Shown piece after piece: positions 27,688 through 36,450 of a stretch of 64,000 bases of DNA. The position numbers and the translations under genes are program-made. Positions within the stretch are counted from its first letter, which is position 1; the number at the start of each line of letters is the position of its first letter. The DNA is from Auanema rhodensis. Lineage: Eukaryota > Nematoda > Chromadorea > Rhabditida > Rhabditidae. Where the stretch lies: positions 4,154,001-4,218,000 of the forward strand of contig OZ059899.1 in the NCBI GenBank assembly GCA_964057225.1, in the 5' to 3' direction. The notes under the pieces are model-generated. The model made no database searches. It was not told the DNA's origin and saw nothing but the letters and a program-made list of their open reading frames with translations.

Positions 27688-27759
27688 TGGAGATATGGGG
27701 AATCGAACCCCAGACTTCTCGCATGCAAAGCGAGCGCTCTACCCCTGAGCTATATCCCC
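27688..27759 (-). tRNA. tRNA-Ala(TGC)
   Basis: Consensus copy. The retrotransposon is inserted 90 bp upstream of its 5' end. Confidence 0.94.
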
Positions 27760-27845
27760 ACATTCGACAGAATATATGACTGTGAGTTTGTTCAAACTTG
27801 AAGAACCTCTTGATCAAAAATTTTAGTTGTGAATATTAATCTCCT

Positions 27846-27849
27846 AATC
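27846..27849. other. Target-site duplication AATC (left)
   Basis: Matches 37988-37991. The intact target in other units reads CTAATCTAATT. Confidence 0.85.
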
Positions 27850-28232
27850 CGTTACATATTGTTTCTTCCCGTCTTTTCATGGTCGGAAGATATATGTACT
27901 TCTACCTTGTTCCTTAGGTAGGCAGACCCGAACGCCCCGATTTCCTTATTAAGACAAATACTTAAAGAGAAAAAGATTCATTATCAGATAACAAGAAAAT
28001 ACAATATAAGAATTACATTAAGAAAGAATATAAAGAGATCTAATAAAGTATTAAATAGAGTATATATATATAGATGATATAGAGATGAGACTCACATGGC
28101 TATAAGACAACCTATCTGGGTTAGGCCAGAAGCAAGAGTGCCATGTGTGTCCCATGTTGTGGGCGGGGCTTGTTCAGGCTCCCGCTATTTGAATAGCGCG
28201 CACATGTTTACCATGTGCTTGCAGATGTGACA
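27850..28232 (-). repeat. 3' LTR (383 bp)
   Basis: On the minus strand it begins TGTCACATC and ends ATGTAACG, with imperfect inverted ends (TGTCAC/GTAACG) that finish in CG rather than CA. It is identical by eye to the right LTR except for six rather than seven TA units in a TA run. A TATA-like TATATATATAC lies in mid-LTR. I see no canonical AATAAA. Confidence 0.95.
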
Positions 28233-28244
28233 TCCCCCCACCTT
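28233..28244 (-). promoter_or_regulatory. Polypurine tract
   Basis: AAGGTGGGGGGA on the minus strand lies immediately before the 3' LTR start TGTCAC. This is where the plus-strand DNA primer is expected. Confidence 0.85.
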
Positions 28245-28841
28245 AAAAAGTTGAACGTCCTCGTTCAAAAACAAAATAAATTAATTCACTTTTTAAGATA
28301 GTTGGGTGTTGGAAAAAAAAATCATGGTGTAGTGGATAAAAAAAAAAAAAAGTGTATACAATACGATTTGAAAGTTTAGCTATTGTCTCTTCAAGTTTGT
28401 TGAATTCGAAATGTAGTATCGAGTAGATTCTATTCCATTCACTTGAGTAGTGAAATGCTTGCAAACGAGAGCTTTGCTTCTAAACCATTCGACTGTGATA
28501 TAGTCGTTCATTTTCTCGAGTTGTACAGGTACGGTGTTACCCTGAGAATAGGTCGAGCCCGTTCTGTACAAAAAAATGAAAACTCGTTTAACCCGTATGA
28601 CTAATGTCCATAAGGTGAATACAAGTAATGATTAAGTATAAAAAATAGCAAAATTCACAAGAGAATGTTGAAAAAAAAATCTACTCAATGAGAGTTGGAG
28701 TAATAAAACAAACTTTTGTAAAACAATAGCAGACTTCTCAGAGAAAATCAATCAACAACAAAGAAGTGGTACAATCAGAAATGGCACAAAATAAAAATAA
28801 AAAAATTTCAACAATTTGATTTTGTTAAAAAAAAACTACCT
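28245..28841 (-). other. Retrotransposon 3' untranslated region
   Basis: About 600 bp lie between the pol stop and the polypurine tract, rich in A/T runs. Two short overlapping minus-strand open frames (28380-28571 and 28243-28464) exist. The first has ordinary amino-acid composition. Neither matches anything I recognise, and I do not call them genes. Confidence 0.6.
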
Positions 28842-31800
28842 TCAAGAAATTGTGATAACCGGAATAGATGTTGTCCGTTGGTAAGGTTTGACGAAGTCCT
28901 TGTGTACTCTTCTGCTTTTTCCTTTATCTGTTTGAACCACGACGAAAGATCTTTGAACTGCTGTAACTAAATAAGGCCCTTCGAATGAAGGTGTTAGTTT
29001 GTTTCGAGTAGAATTCACTTTTATCATAACTAAGTCATTAACCTGAATTTCTTTATTTTGTGTTCTATTTCGTGTATTGTACCGTTGTTCATTCTTCTTT
29101 GTGCATGTTTCAATTCTATCTTTTACTATATTAGATGTGCTTTCATTTTGTATTAGCGATCTATTGACAAAATCTTCTGTAGGATTGGCTGGTTCTTCAG
29201 TTTGAAGATTATTTCCAGGCAATTGATGGTCAATAGGAAGTCTTGCATCCCGACCAAATAATACAACATATGGACTAATAGATGTTGATGAGTTTGGTAA
29301 CGTATTGATCGCAAACATAACTTTAGGTAGGTGTATATCCCAGTTAGTTTGTTGTTCATTCACGAATGAAGAGAGAGCTTCTTCTAAAGTTCTATGAAGT
29401 CTCTCAACTTGTCCATTAGCATTTTTATGATATGGTAGCGTAGTAGTGTGTTTAATTCCAAATTGTTTACACATAGCTTGAAATTCAGATGACAAAAAAC
29501 TACTACCATTATCGGTTATCATACTCATTGGTGGTCCATATATGAAAACAAATCTAATCACAAACGCTTTTGTGATTTCAGTAGCTGTTTGTGTTATTAA
29601 TGGGCAAGTTGTTCCCCATTTACTAAAAGCGTCTTGAATACTCAAGATGTATCGATGTCCATCATTAGTGCGAGGTAAAGGACCTAGTATATCTACATGA
29701 ATACGATCAAATGGCTTTTCGGGTATAACAAATCTTCCCATAGGTTGAATATACGATTGGTGTGGGTTAGATTTCCTACTTGCACATTTTGTACAACGAT
29801 TAATAAATTCAGTTATTTGTGGAACCATATTAGTCCAAAAGAATCGTCGTCGAATCGCATCAGTAGTTTTATTTATACCTAGGTGTGCACCAATTTTGGA
29901 ATCTTCATGAAAAAACTTGATAACAACATCAGTTATTTTGTCGTTACGAGGCAAAATAATAGATCGTTTCAAATAATTTTTCGCTTGTTTTGCATGTAAT
30001 ATGCCTTCTCGTTCTTCATACCGGTCTGATATATTAGCCGGACAGTTATCATTATTAATTTGAGAAAGTGCTTCGCGAATCCAGGGAACTCCAGCTTGAA
30101 CTTTCCGTATTTCTTCACAATTTAGTTGGTCAATAGAAGAAATAGTTGTGATATGAGCAATAAAAGCATCAACAGGTTTTACTTTGTCCTTTGGTTTAGT
30201 AGGACGACTGTCATTTGCTTCGTTTCCTATATACCTGGAGAGAGCATCACAGACACTGTTTAATTTGCCAGGACGATATTCAATCTTTATGTTGAAATCT
30301 TGTATCATTAGTTGATACTTGGCTAATCTACCTATGAGATCTTTACGCGACATTAAACTGGTTAATGGTCGGTGATCTGTGATAACTATGGTAGGTACTC
30401 CTAATACATAGGTACGGAATTGTTGAAGAGCAAAGACTAAACCGAGTGCTTCAACTTCAATAGGAGGATATTTCCGTTCCGCTGGAGTCAACTTTCTACT
30501 AGCGAACGCAATCGGGTGTAATGGAGAATTTTTCTCTGCTGATTGCAATAAAACTGCTCCCACAGCGATCATACTGCCATCACTTTCTATAACAAAAGGT
30601 TGGTCTGCTTTAGGAGGTTTCAGTACAGGGGCAGTACACAGTAATGTTTTTAAAGTTTCAAATGCGTCTGCATGTTCCGATTTCCACTCAAAAGGAGTAT
30701 CCTTATGTGTTAACTTATACAATGGCTCAGCTATTCCGGCATAATTTTGAATAAACCGTCGAAAATAGTTAGTCATACCTAGAAAGGATCTGACAGCCGT
30801 AACTGTGCTTGGATTTGGAAATTCGGAAACAGCCTGTATTTTAGCAGGATCTGGTTTAACACCATTTCTACCTATTATAAAACCCAAAAACTTTACTTCA
30901 GTGGCTGCAAAGCAACATTTAGATAACTTAATTTTTAACCCTAGTTCAGTGACCTTTTTCAGCACTTCTTGTATATCTCTTAAATGTTCTTCAGCTGAGT
31001 TCGAAATTATTAGCAAATCATCTAGATATACAAACAGTTTGCATCTAACAAGAGATTGCAAGTATCGTACTGCGGATTGAAAAGTGTGTGGCGCTCCACA
31101 CAATCCCATAGGCATTCGGCAATACTGATAGGTACCTGATGGAGTGGTAAAAGCAGTTAGGTGTCTATCTGAGCGTTTCAACGGTATTTGGAAGAAACCA
31201 GAAATGAGATCAAAATTCGAAAAGAACTGAGCTCCAGCCGCTACGTCTATGATATCAGGAATGTGTGGGATGCTGTATGTTTGTTTCTTAGTAACACTAT
31301 TCAATGCTCTAAAGTCAGTAACGAACCGGAAAGAATTATCTTTCTTTTTCACAAGAACAACCGGACTAGTGAAAGTAGCCGTCGAATTTTCGATTATACC
31401 TTGCGACAACATTTCTTTCACTTGCCGTTCTACTTCTTCTTGCTTACCCAATGGTACTCTGTAAGATCTACTTTTTGGAAAATCCATATCGGATCTTATA
31501 GGAATGGCATGTTCAACTGGTCCGCAAAAGAGACCAATATTATGATCATGGTTGAAAAATGCCGTTTGGTTTTCCTTAATGATTGTGATCAGATTTTTCT
31601 TCATTTTATGGGACAGAGTGCAAGAATTGAAGTTCAAATCATCCAAAAGATGCTGAGGAAAAGTTGGTAACTTATCTTCCCAATCAGCTTCAGGTGGAAC
31701 ATAATCGTTCATAATTTCTTTAGATGCTATAAGTCCTGAACCAATGTGGTCATTTTTATTAATTTTAATTGGCTTTGAAGAATTGTTTGATACTACCATA

Positions 31801-34800
31801 GTAATAGGAAAAGGTCCTATGGCGGCATCTGGAATTGAGATAGGACCTGTGCTAGATTTTAAAAGAGCATATTGATCAAAATCTAATTCTGGTCCTGTTT
31901 GCAAAGATATGTGGGAGGTACTATGTGGTGGAACTGTTACTGTGGACAAACTTATGATATTTACTGTTTTAGTTGTGGTTTTATATGCAAAACAACCAGG
32001 TTTTACTAAGGGTGTTTCCATATTACCAACAATCAACTTTCCTTTACATAGTTTTAATGTAGTAAATATCTCTCTTTCTTCCAACGTACGCATAAAATCA
32101 GTACCAAGTAACATTTGTCCTGGACAGTCATTGTCTTCAGATATTAAAAATTCGTGTTCCACTTGGTAACCTGCTATACCCACATCTAACTTGCATTTTC
32201 CCACAAAGCGAAACTCTGATCCATTTGCAGTGGATGCAGATTTAGAATATTTTGTAAAATATTGTCTTCCAATATATGCCAATGTGGAGAACGGAATATA
32301 TGAGACAGTAGCTCCAGAATCCCATAATGCTAACAGTCCTCTACCTTCAATGTCAATATGAACAAACGGTAACAAGTGTCCATTTTTCTTTGTTGTTGTG
32401 TGACATACAAAAGGTATGGCTAAAGGAATGTAAGTTATGATGGTGGGAAAATAGCTCCGCATCAATTCATCACTAACTGTTTCATGAATCTCATCTCCCT
32501 CAAGTGGTGGAGCTGTTGGGCTCAACATGATATGGTTTATTTTTAACATAGAAGTAGGGGAGAGATAACATTTTATAGTGAAATATAATGCTATCATTAG
32601 ACATAATATCAGAGTTATACAACCGATGGTAATGAGTGTTCGTTCAATTGAACCTATACAAAAGTCAATGAACAGATCCCAATTGGAGAAAACAATTTTC
32701 CTGGCATCTCTTATAAGTTTACTTCCTTTCAAGATGAAAGAGGAAATTTGAGGCCAATCATGTGAACGAGAAATTACGCGGAGAAGATCATGGTGAGGGG
32801 AAGTAGATAAACTATAACCATAAGTTAATCCAATAGATAGGGCTAAGGATTTTTCAGTCGAATTTTCAAACAAATTCCGCCCTGTGAATCGAAGTTTACT
32901 CAATTCAGCATAATGATCATGTTTTTCTGAATGAATACTATCTACTTTATGTGTGTCACCTTTATAATCTCTCCATGTTCCATTTTCATACCAAATCTCT
33001 GTCTCTTTGTGTTCACAATTGATCTCATGTCCTTCAGTGCTCAAATCGTAGCTATCGATAGGAGCAAAGAATAATTGTTTATCGTGTGTTAAAACAGGGG
33101 TCTCTGCGTAACATTTATCATTGTAAGAATGATTACGATAAATGAAATGTGGTTCTATTTCCTGACAAGTTGTTATTTTTAAAACATTTCTTCCAACAAA
33201 TCGGGCAACGATATCATCCCGCTGAAGCATAGCTCTTACTCCTATTGTAGGATGTATACGTAATATAGCTTGCCAGCTTTTTACAGTTTCCATTTGAGAT
33301 TTACAGATGGTATGAAACTGTTGATGAAATTCGTCAATTATGGAGAGACGCGCTTTCTCAAACCCATAATTCAACTTATTATCTATTATCGTTTTAGTTT
33401 TATGCTCTGATTTGTGGAGAACATTGTCATATACTTCTGCTACATACAACTCTCGACCTCTCTCGTACGCATTAGGGGTAGGAGTTGTTAAACTACGAAT
33501 TGTAGTTTTGGTGGCAGTTATTGGGGTTACAGTAGTATGATGTACCATATTTTTATCAGTTGTAATTTGAGTTTTAACCCAACTTATAAATTCTAAAACT
33601 TCTGTTTTATTGAATTTAGGATTTTCCTGTGGGTATTCGATGGACTGTGGAGGAAATCCATAATATGCTGTACTATTCTTTGTATAAAGGTTGTGATAGT
33701 CAGGCAGCTTGGATATAATTGCTAAATCTTGCTCTTGGTTGTTTCTAACAGTAGCATCAGCTTTTTGTTGTCGACTGACTTGCATGTCACGAGATATTTG
33801 TTCTTTTCCCGATTGTTGTTGGATCATGAATAACATGCCTTGAGCAGTTGCAATAATTTCAGATTGATTCATATTTCCACTGCGTGGTAATATAGATGGA
33901 TATAAGGCTCTTGCCAACTGTTCAATTGATGGAACTGTTTGTGTACCATCAAGAATTGTGGCTTGATATACTACTGCGTGAGCCATTCCTCGAAAGAAAT
34001 CTTCTATGGATGTTGTAGATTTCATCAAAGATCTTTTTAACCGAGGAACTTCTATACGACGAGCTACTTGAGTGATAAGATCATCCAATTTCATGCTATT
34101 AATCATCTGTCTAGTAGCCAGTTTAATTTCCTCTATACCCATACATTGTAAAATCAAAAGATTGGGATCTTTGAAATTATTAGACTTCGCCCAGTTAGTT
34201 ATGTGATCTTTTGTCAATCCTAAACTAACAATTGTGTCAATGAACAGTGGATTATCTATCGCGAATTGGAGCAAACTCTCATAAGATGATGTAGCTGCAT
34301 ATCTCATATATTTTGCGTAAAACTTAGTGATAGATGCAGATCCAAAAATGAAAGTAGGTCTTAGAAATGGAAACGCATATGGTTGGGATTTCGCATTAAC
34401 AAAAAGATAATCATCACTGAAAGACCGATGTTTTTGAGGTAATGCATTACGTTTATTTCTGCGTCTATCAGCATTAAGCAAAGTATTGGAAAGATCAAGC
34501 AAATTATAAACACGGGGATGTGCTGTGAATCGGATAATTGCCTCAGAAGATGATTCAAAAACAGCGAATTCGAAACAAGATTGAACGTGAGCGGATGTGG
34601 AATGATTTTGGAGAACAAAAGCGCTTTCAATAGAGTGAACTAGAAGAATATGATCACCCAACATGGCGGAGAAGGGGCCAAGTTTTTGATAGTGACAGAC
34701 AACTGATGGGATAGGTGGTTGCCAGATAACTGCACCTTCACCAGTTGCACAAAACCCTTCATTTCCTTTACAATTATCAGTATTTATAAATAAGTCTGAT

Positions 34801-35636
34801 ACAATGTGATCTTCTTTCAATCTAGTTATTATCCCTCGTTTCAATACAAATTGTTCAATTTCTACACATTCTTCAGTGGACCAAGAGCGAGTTGGATTAT
34901 GCTCGTTTAATGGTGTTTCAAAAACTGAATGCTGTTGGGCATTTATGATTTTATCATTCCACATACGATTTCTATGTGCTCGAACACAATCTTTCTTATC
35001 TACTGTTTCAATATGAGAGAATGTGGTGTTACGATCTCTCAAAAACATGAAATCTCTCACACAGCTTTTATACTTTTTCACATAGCATTTCCATGCTTCC
35101 CATGACTCTATCTCAGCCTTTGGTAGATATATTTCTACCTCAACACTGTGAGCCTTTTCAATTTCTGCCTTATGGCAGCCTGTGACCACAGGAGGTGTTA
35201 CTAATATACCCCCTTCAGATTGAGCGCAAATCTGATATTTTGCCGACCCAAAGGGAAGGCATGAGAGTGCCAATAAAGTCAGGCACAACGTGACCGGTGG
35301 CATGAATGGGGTCGCTACGCTGTATACCCTTGAGTTACCATTCCCATTGGCTGATGGTCTTTGTCTTCTTGGGGAACTAGGCCTAGGGTTCCAAGACGAG
35401 CTATTGGCATTTCTGCCATTCGCAAATGGGCGGTTTCCCGGGTTAGGACGCCTATTCATATTCCCGTTCTGCGAGTTATTATTCTTATAACGTACGGCAG
35501 AAGGTCGCTCTCTCTCTCGCTCATAATCATTAGAGCCATTATTGTGCTGAGTCCAGTTATTATTTTTTTTTATTATTTTTATTATTTTTATAATTTTTAT
35601 TATTATTATTATTCCTACTTCTTTCTCTTTCTTCAC
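28842..35636 (-). CDS. pol: Env-like/Pol polyprotein (glycoprotein, protease, RT, RNase H, integrase)
   Basis: This is one open frame of 2264 codons; residues are counted from the GTG at 35636. That GTG follows a stop directly and is probably not a true start, since expression is more likely by frameshift from gag. Residues 1-110 are low-complexity Ile/Lys then basic Asn/Arg/Pro-rich, a possible nucleocapsid substitute. Residues 112-1027 are a membrane glycoprotein-like region. The aspartic protease active site DSGA starts at D1106. The reverse transcriptase has YLDD at 1537-1540. RNase H starts near ESDGS (D1686). Integrase has an HX7H (H1910, H1918) and CX2C zinc domain, catalytic D1982, D2042 and E2078 (D,D35E), and a GPY/F module near the C-terminus with no chromodomain. 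Known role: reverse transcription and integration of the element. The env-like part between gag and protease is unusual. Confidence 0.93.
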   Translation of the reverse strand: MKKEKEVGIIIIIKIIKIIKIIKKNNNWTQHNNGSNDYERERERPSAVRYKNNNSQNGNMNRRPNPGNRPFANGRNANSSSWNPRPSSPRRQRPSANGNGNSRVYSVATPFMPPVTLCLTLLALSCLPFGSAKYQICAQSEGGILVTPPVVTGCHKAEIEKAHSVEVEIYLPKAEIESWEAWKCYVKKYKSCVRDFMFLRDRNTTFSHIETVDKKDCVRAHRNRMWNDKIINAQQHSVFETPLNEHNPTRSWSTEECVEIEQFVLKRGIITRLKEDHIVSDLFINTDNCKGNEGFCATGEGAVIWQPPIPSVVCHYQKLGPFSAMLGDHILLVHSIESAFVLQNHSTSAHVQSCFEFAVFESSSEAIIRFTAHPRVYNLLDLSNTLLNADRRRNKRNALPQKHRSFSDDYLFVNAKSQPYAFPFLRPTFIFGSASITKFYAKYMRYAATSSYESLLQFAIDNPLFIDTIVSLGLTKDHITNWAKSNNFKDPNLLILQCMGIEEIKLATRQMINSMKLDDLITQVARRIEVPRLKRSLMKSTTSIEDFFRGMAHAVVYQATILDGTQTVPSIEQLARALYPSILPRSGNMNQSEIIATAQGMLFMIQQQSGKEQISRDMQVSRQQKADATVRNNQEQDLAIISKLPDYHNLYTKNSTAYYGFPPQSIEYPQENPKFNKTEVLEFISWVKTQITTDKNMVHHTTVTPITATKTTIRSLTTPTPNAYERGRELYVAEVYDNVLHKSEHKTKTIIDNKLNYGFEKARLSIIDEFHQQFHTICKSQMETVKSWQAILRIHPTIGVRAMLQRDDIVARFVGRNVLKITTCQEIEPHFIYRNHSYNDKCYAETPVLTHDKQLFFAPIDSYDLSTEGHEINCEHKETEIWYENGTWRDYKGDTHKVDSIHSEKHDHYAELSKLRFTGRNLFENSTEKSLALSIGLTYGYSLSTSPHHDLLRVISRSHDWPQISSFILKGSKLIRDARKIVFSNWDLFIDFCIGSIERTLITIGCITLILCLMIALYFTIKCYLSPTSMLKINHIMLSPTAPPLEGDEIHETVSDELMRSYFPTIITYIPLAIPFVCHTTTKKNGHLLPFVHIDIEGRGLLALWDSGATVSYIPFSTLAYIGRQYFTKYSKSASTANGSEFRFVGKCKLDVGIAGYQVEHEFLISEDNDCPGQMLLGTDFMRTLEEREIFTTLKLCKGKLIVGNMETPLVKPGCFAYKTTTKTVNIISLSTVTVPPHSTSHISLQTGPELDFDQYALLKSSTGPISIPDAAIGPFPITMVVSNNSSKPIKINKNDHIGSGLIASKEIMNDYVPPEADWEDKLPTFPQHLLDDLNFNSCTLSHKMKKNLITIIKENQTAFFNHDHNIGLFCGPVEHAIPIRSDMDFPKSRSYRVPLGKQEEVERQVKEMLSQGIIENSTATFTSPVVLVKKKDNSFRFVTDFRALNSVTKKQTYSIPHIPDIIDVAAGAQFFSNFDLISGFFQIPLKRSDRHLTAFTTPSGTYQYCRMPMGLCGAPHTFQSAVRYLQSLVRCKLFVYLDDLLIISNSAEEHLRDIQEVLKKVTELGLKIKLSKCCFAATEVKFLGFIIGRNGVKPDPAKIQAVSEFPNPSTVTAVRSFLGMTNYFRRFIQNYAGIAEPLYKLTHKDTPFEWKSEHADAFETLKTLLCTAPVLKPPKADQPFVIESDGSMIAVGAVLLQSAEKNSPLHPIAFASRKLTPAERKYPPIEVEALGLVFALQQFRTYVLGVPTIVITDHRPLTSLMSRKDLIGRLAKYQLMIQDFNIKIEYRPGKLNSVCDALSRYIGNEANDSRPTKPKDKVKPVDAFIAHITTISSIDQLNCEEIRKVQAGVPWIREALSQINNDNCPANISDRYEEREGILHAKQAKNYLKRSIILPRNDKITDVVIKFFHEDSKIGAHLGINKTTDAIRRRFFWTNMVPQITEFINRCTKCASRKSNPHQSYIQPMGRFVIPEKPFDRIHVDILGPLPRTNDGHRYILSIQDAFSKWGTTCPLITQTATEITKAFVIRFVFIYGPPMSMITDNGSSFLSSEFQAMCKQFGIKHTTTLPYHKNANGQVERLHRTLEEALSSFVNEQQTNWDIHLPKVMFAINTLPNSSTSISPYVVLFGRDARLPIDHQLPGNNLQTEEPANPTEDFVNRSLIQNESTSNIVKDRIETCTKKNEQRYNTRNRTQNKEIQVNDLVMIKVNSTRNKLTPSFEGPYLVTAVQRSFVVVQTDKGKSRRVHKDFVKPYQRTTSIPVITIS
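32558..35303 (-). other. Env-like glycoprotein domain inside the pol frame
   Basis: From Met112 a hydrophobic signal peptide (MPPVTLCLTLLALSCLPFGS) leads into a Cys-rich ectodomain. At least eight N-X-S/T sequons are visible, for example NTT, NHS, NQS, NKT and NGT. A furin-type basic site RRRNKR lies at 391-396. A strongly hydrophobic segment at about 1000-1025 (after SIERTLITIG) is followed by a short tail that runs into the protease. This is the architecture of a class of viral or retroelement envelope proteins. I cannot assign the fusion family by eye. A relationship to glycoproteins of arthropod negative-strand RNA viruses is possible but untested. Confidence 0.75.
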
Positions 35637-35640
35637 TAAA
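35560..35640 (-). promoter_or_regulatory. Gag-pol overlap with A9 run (candidate recoding site)
   Basis: On the minus strand, AAT/ATA triplet repeats lead to nine A residues (35563-35571) directly followed by the gag stop TAA (35562-35560). Gag and pol frames are both open across 35560-35636. The run could support ribosomal or transcriptional slippage. A one-base length difference here would put both in one frame. Confidence 0.6.
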
Positions 35641-36450
35641 GCTTAATTTATGTTGTAAAGCATTTATGAGCTCCTTCAAGGTGCTGGTGTCTTCATTTCT
35701 TTTCATGAAGCTATTCCGAACGCCTTCTTCAAACCTAGCTAATTTCTTAGCTTGTTCATAAGTGGCGGGGTTTTTAGTTAAAACCGCAATACCCAGTTCC
35801 TCTTTTAAACCATTTAAAAATGCCGTTTTCAACATTGGTTCCCGCTCGGGATCCATTGGTGACATTATGGTGCTTGCCATTCTCTCTAATTCCATACTAA
35901 AATCAAGAACAGATTTATCTCCTTGTTGTACTCGATGAATAAGCGCTATGGTGAAATTTTTATCTGTTTTAGGCGCTAAAAGCTCAGTGAGCTGATCCAT
36001 CAAAACAATCCATGGGCCATTAGTTCTTATGCCACTAGGAATACTATTATACAAGGAGAGAGCTGTTTCATTTGATTCCAAAAGAAGAGGCAAAATTAAT
36101 AGTCTCTCAGGTAAGCTTAGATTCATAACATTAAAAAATCTATTTAAAGATTCAACAAAAGAACGAAAGCTACGAGAGCCGTCATACCTGGGACAGAGAT
36201 GGCAATTCAAAATAGTTGCCATATTTCTAGAGGGTGGAGCAACATTAGAATTAGGAGATGGAGAGGTAGGAGTCATTTTTCTTTCAAAAGCTTTAGTTAT
36301 AGCAGCGGCCCACCGACTTGGTGATCTATTTCGTACTATAGTAGGTGCCCGAGGTGTTTCCTCAGTGATGGCCTTTCTGCTTTTACTTCTCGTTCTAATT
36401 GTTAGAGAAGAAGAGTGAGAAGAAGAAGAGGAATCACCTTCTTCTCTCAA
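35560..36450 (-). CDS. gag: Gag capsid polyprotein
   Basis: The open frame has 296 codons from a TTG at 36450. The first in-frame ATG is at 36276, giving about 238 residues. The frame stays open without an ATG up to 36597, so the real start is uncertain. A Ser/Arg-rich N-terminus is followed by a helical capsid-type domain (YDGSRSFRSFVESLNRFF, then LLPLLLE-like and FLNGLK motifs) typical of Ty3/gypsy gag (retrotransposon gag family). No CCHC zinc knuckle is present. The tail is Asn/Lys low complexity and ends in the A9 run. The last 77 nt overlap the pol frame, which is offset by +1 (equivalently -2). Role: particle assembly. Confidence 0.88.
   Translation of the reverse strand: MREEGDSSSSSHSSSLTIRTRSKSRKAITEETPRAPTIVRNRSPSRWAAAITKAFERKMTPTSPSPNSNVAPPSRNMATILNCHLCPRYDGSRSFRSFVESLNRFFNVMNLSLPERLLILPLLLESNETALSLYNSIPSGIRTNGPWIVLMDQLTELLAPKTDKNFTIALIHRVQQGDKSVLDFSMELERMASTIMSPMDPEREPMLKTAFLNGLKEELGIAVLTKNPATYEQAKKLARFEEGVRNSFMKRNEDTSTLKELINALQHKLSFSEERERSRNNNNNKNYKNNKNNKKK

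Larger units (their letters stand above)
22781..27849 (-). repeat. tRNA-Ala tandem array, left segment (about 248-bp units)
   Basis: The segment holds eighteen full units plus the truncated one. Each unit is a 72-nt minus-strand tRNA gene and about 176 bp of spacer. The consensus tRNA begins GGGGATATAGCTC and has anticodon-loop TTTGCAT (anticodon TGC, alanine), a 5-bp T stem with loop TTCGATT, and 3' end TATCTCCA. G3 faces U70 in the acceptor stem and the discriminator is A73, the classical alanyl-tRNA synthetase identity elements. The A box (TAGCTCAGGGG) and B box (GGTTCGATTCC) are present. TTTT runs lie about 8 and 14 nt after the 3' end on the minus strand. CCA is not encoded. The spacers hold nothing else recognisable. 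Confidence 0.96.

Noticed and set aside
30805-36418. Plus-strand open frames opposite the retrotransposon (for example 31188-31670 and 36029-36418)
   Set aside because: They are shadows of the intact minus-strand gag and pol frames and show no recognisable domains.
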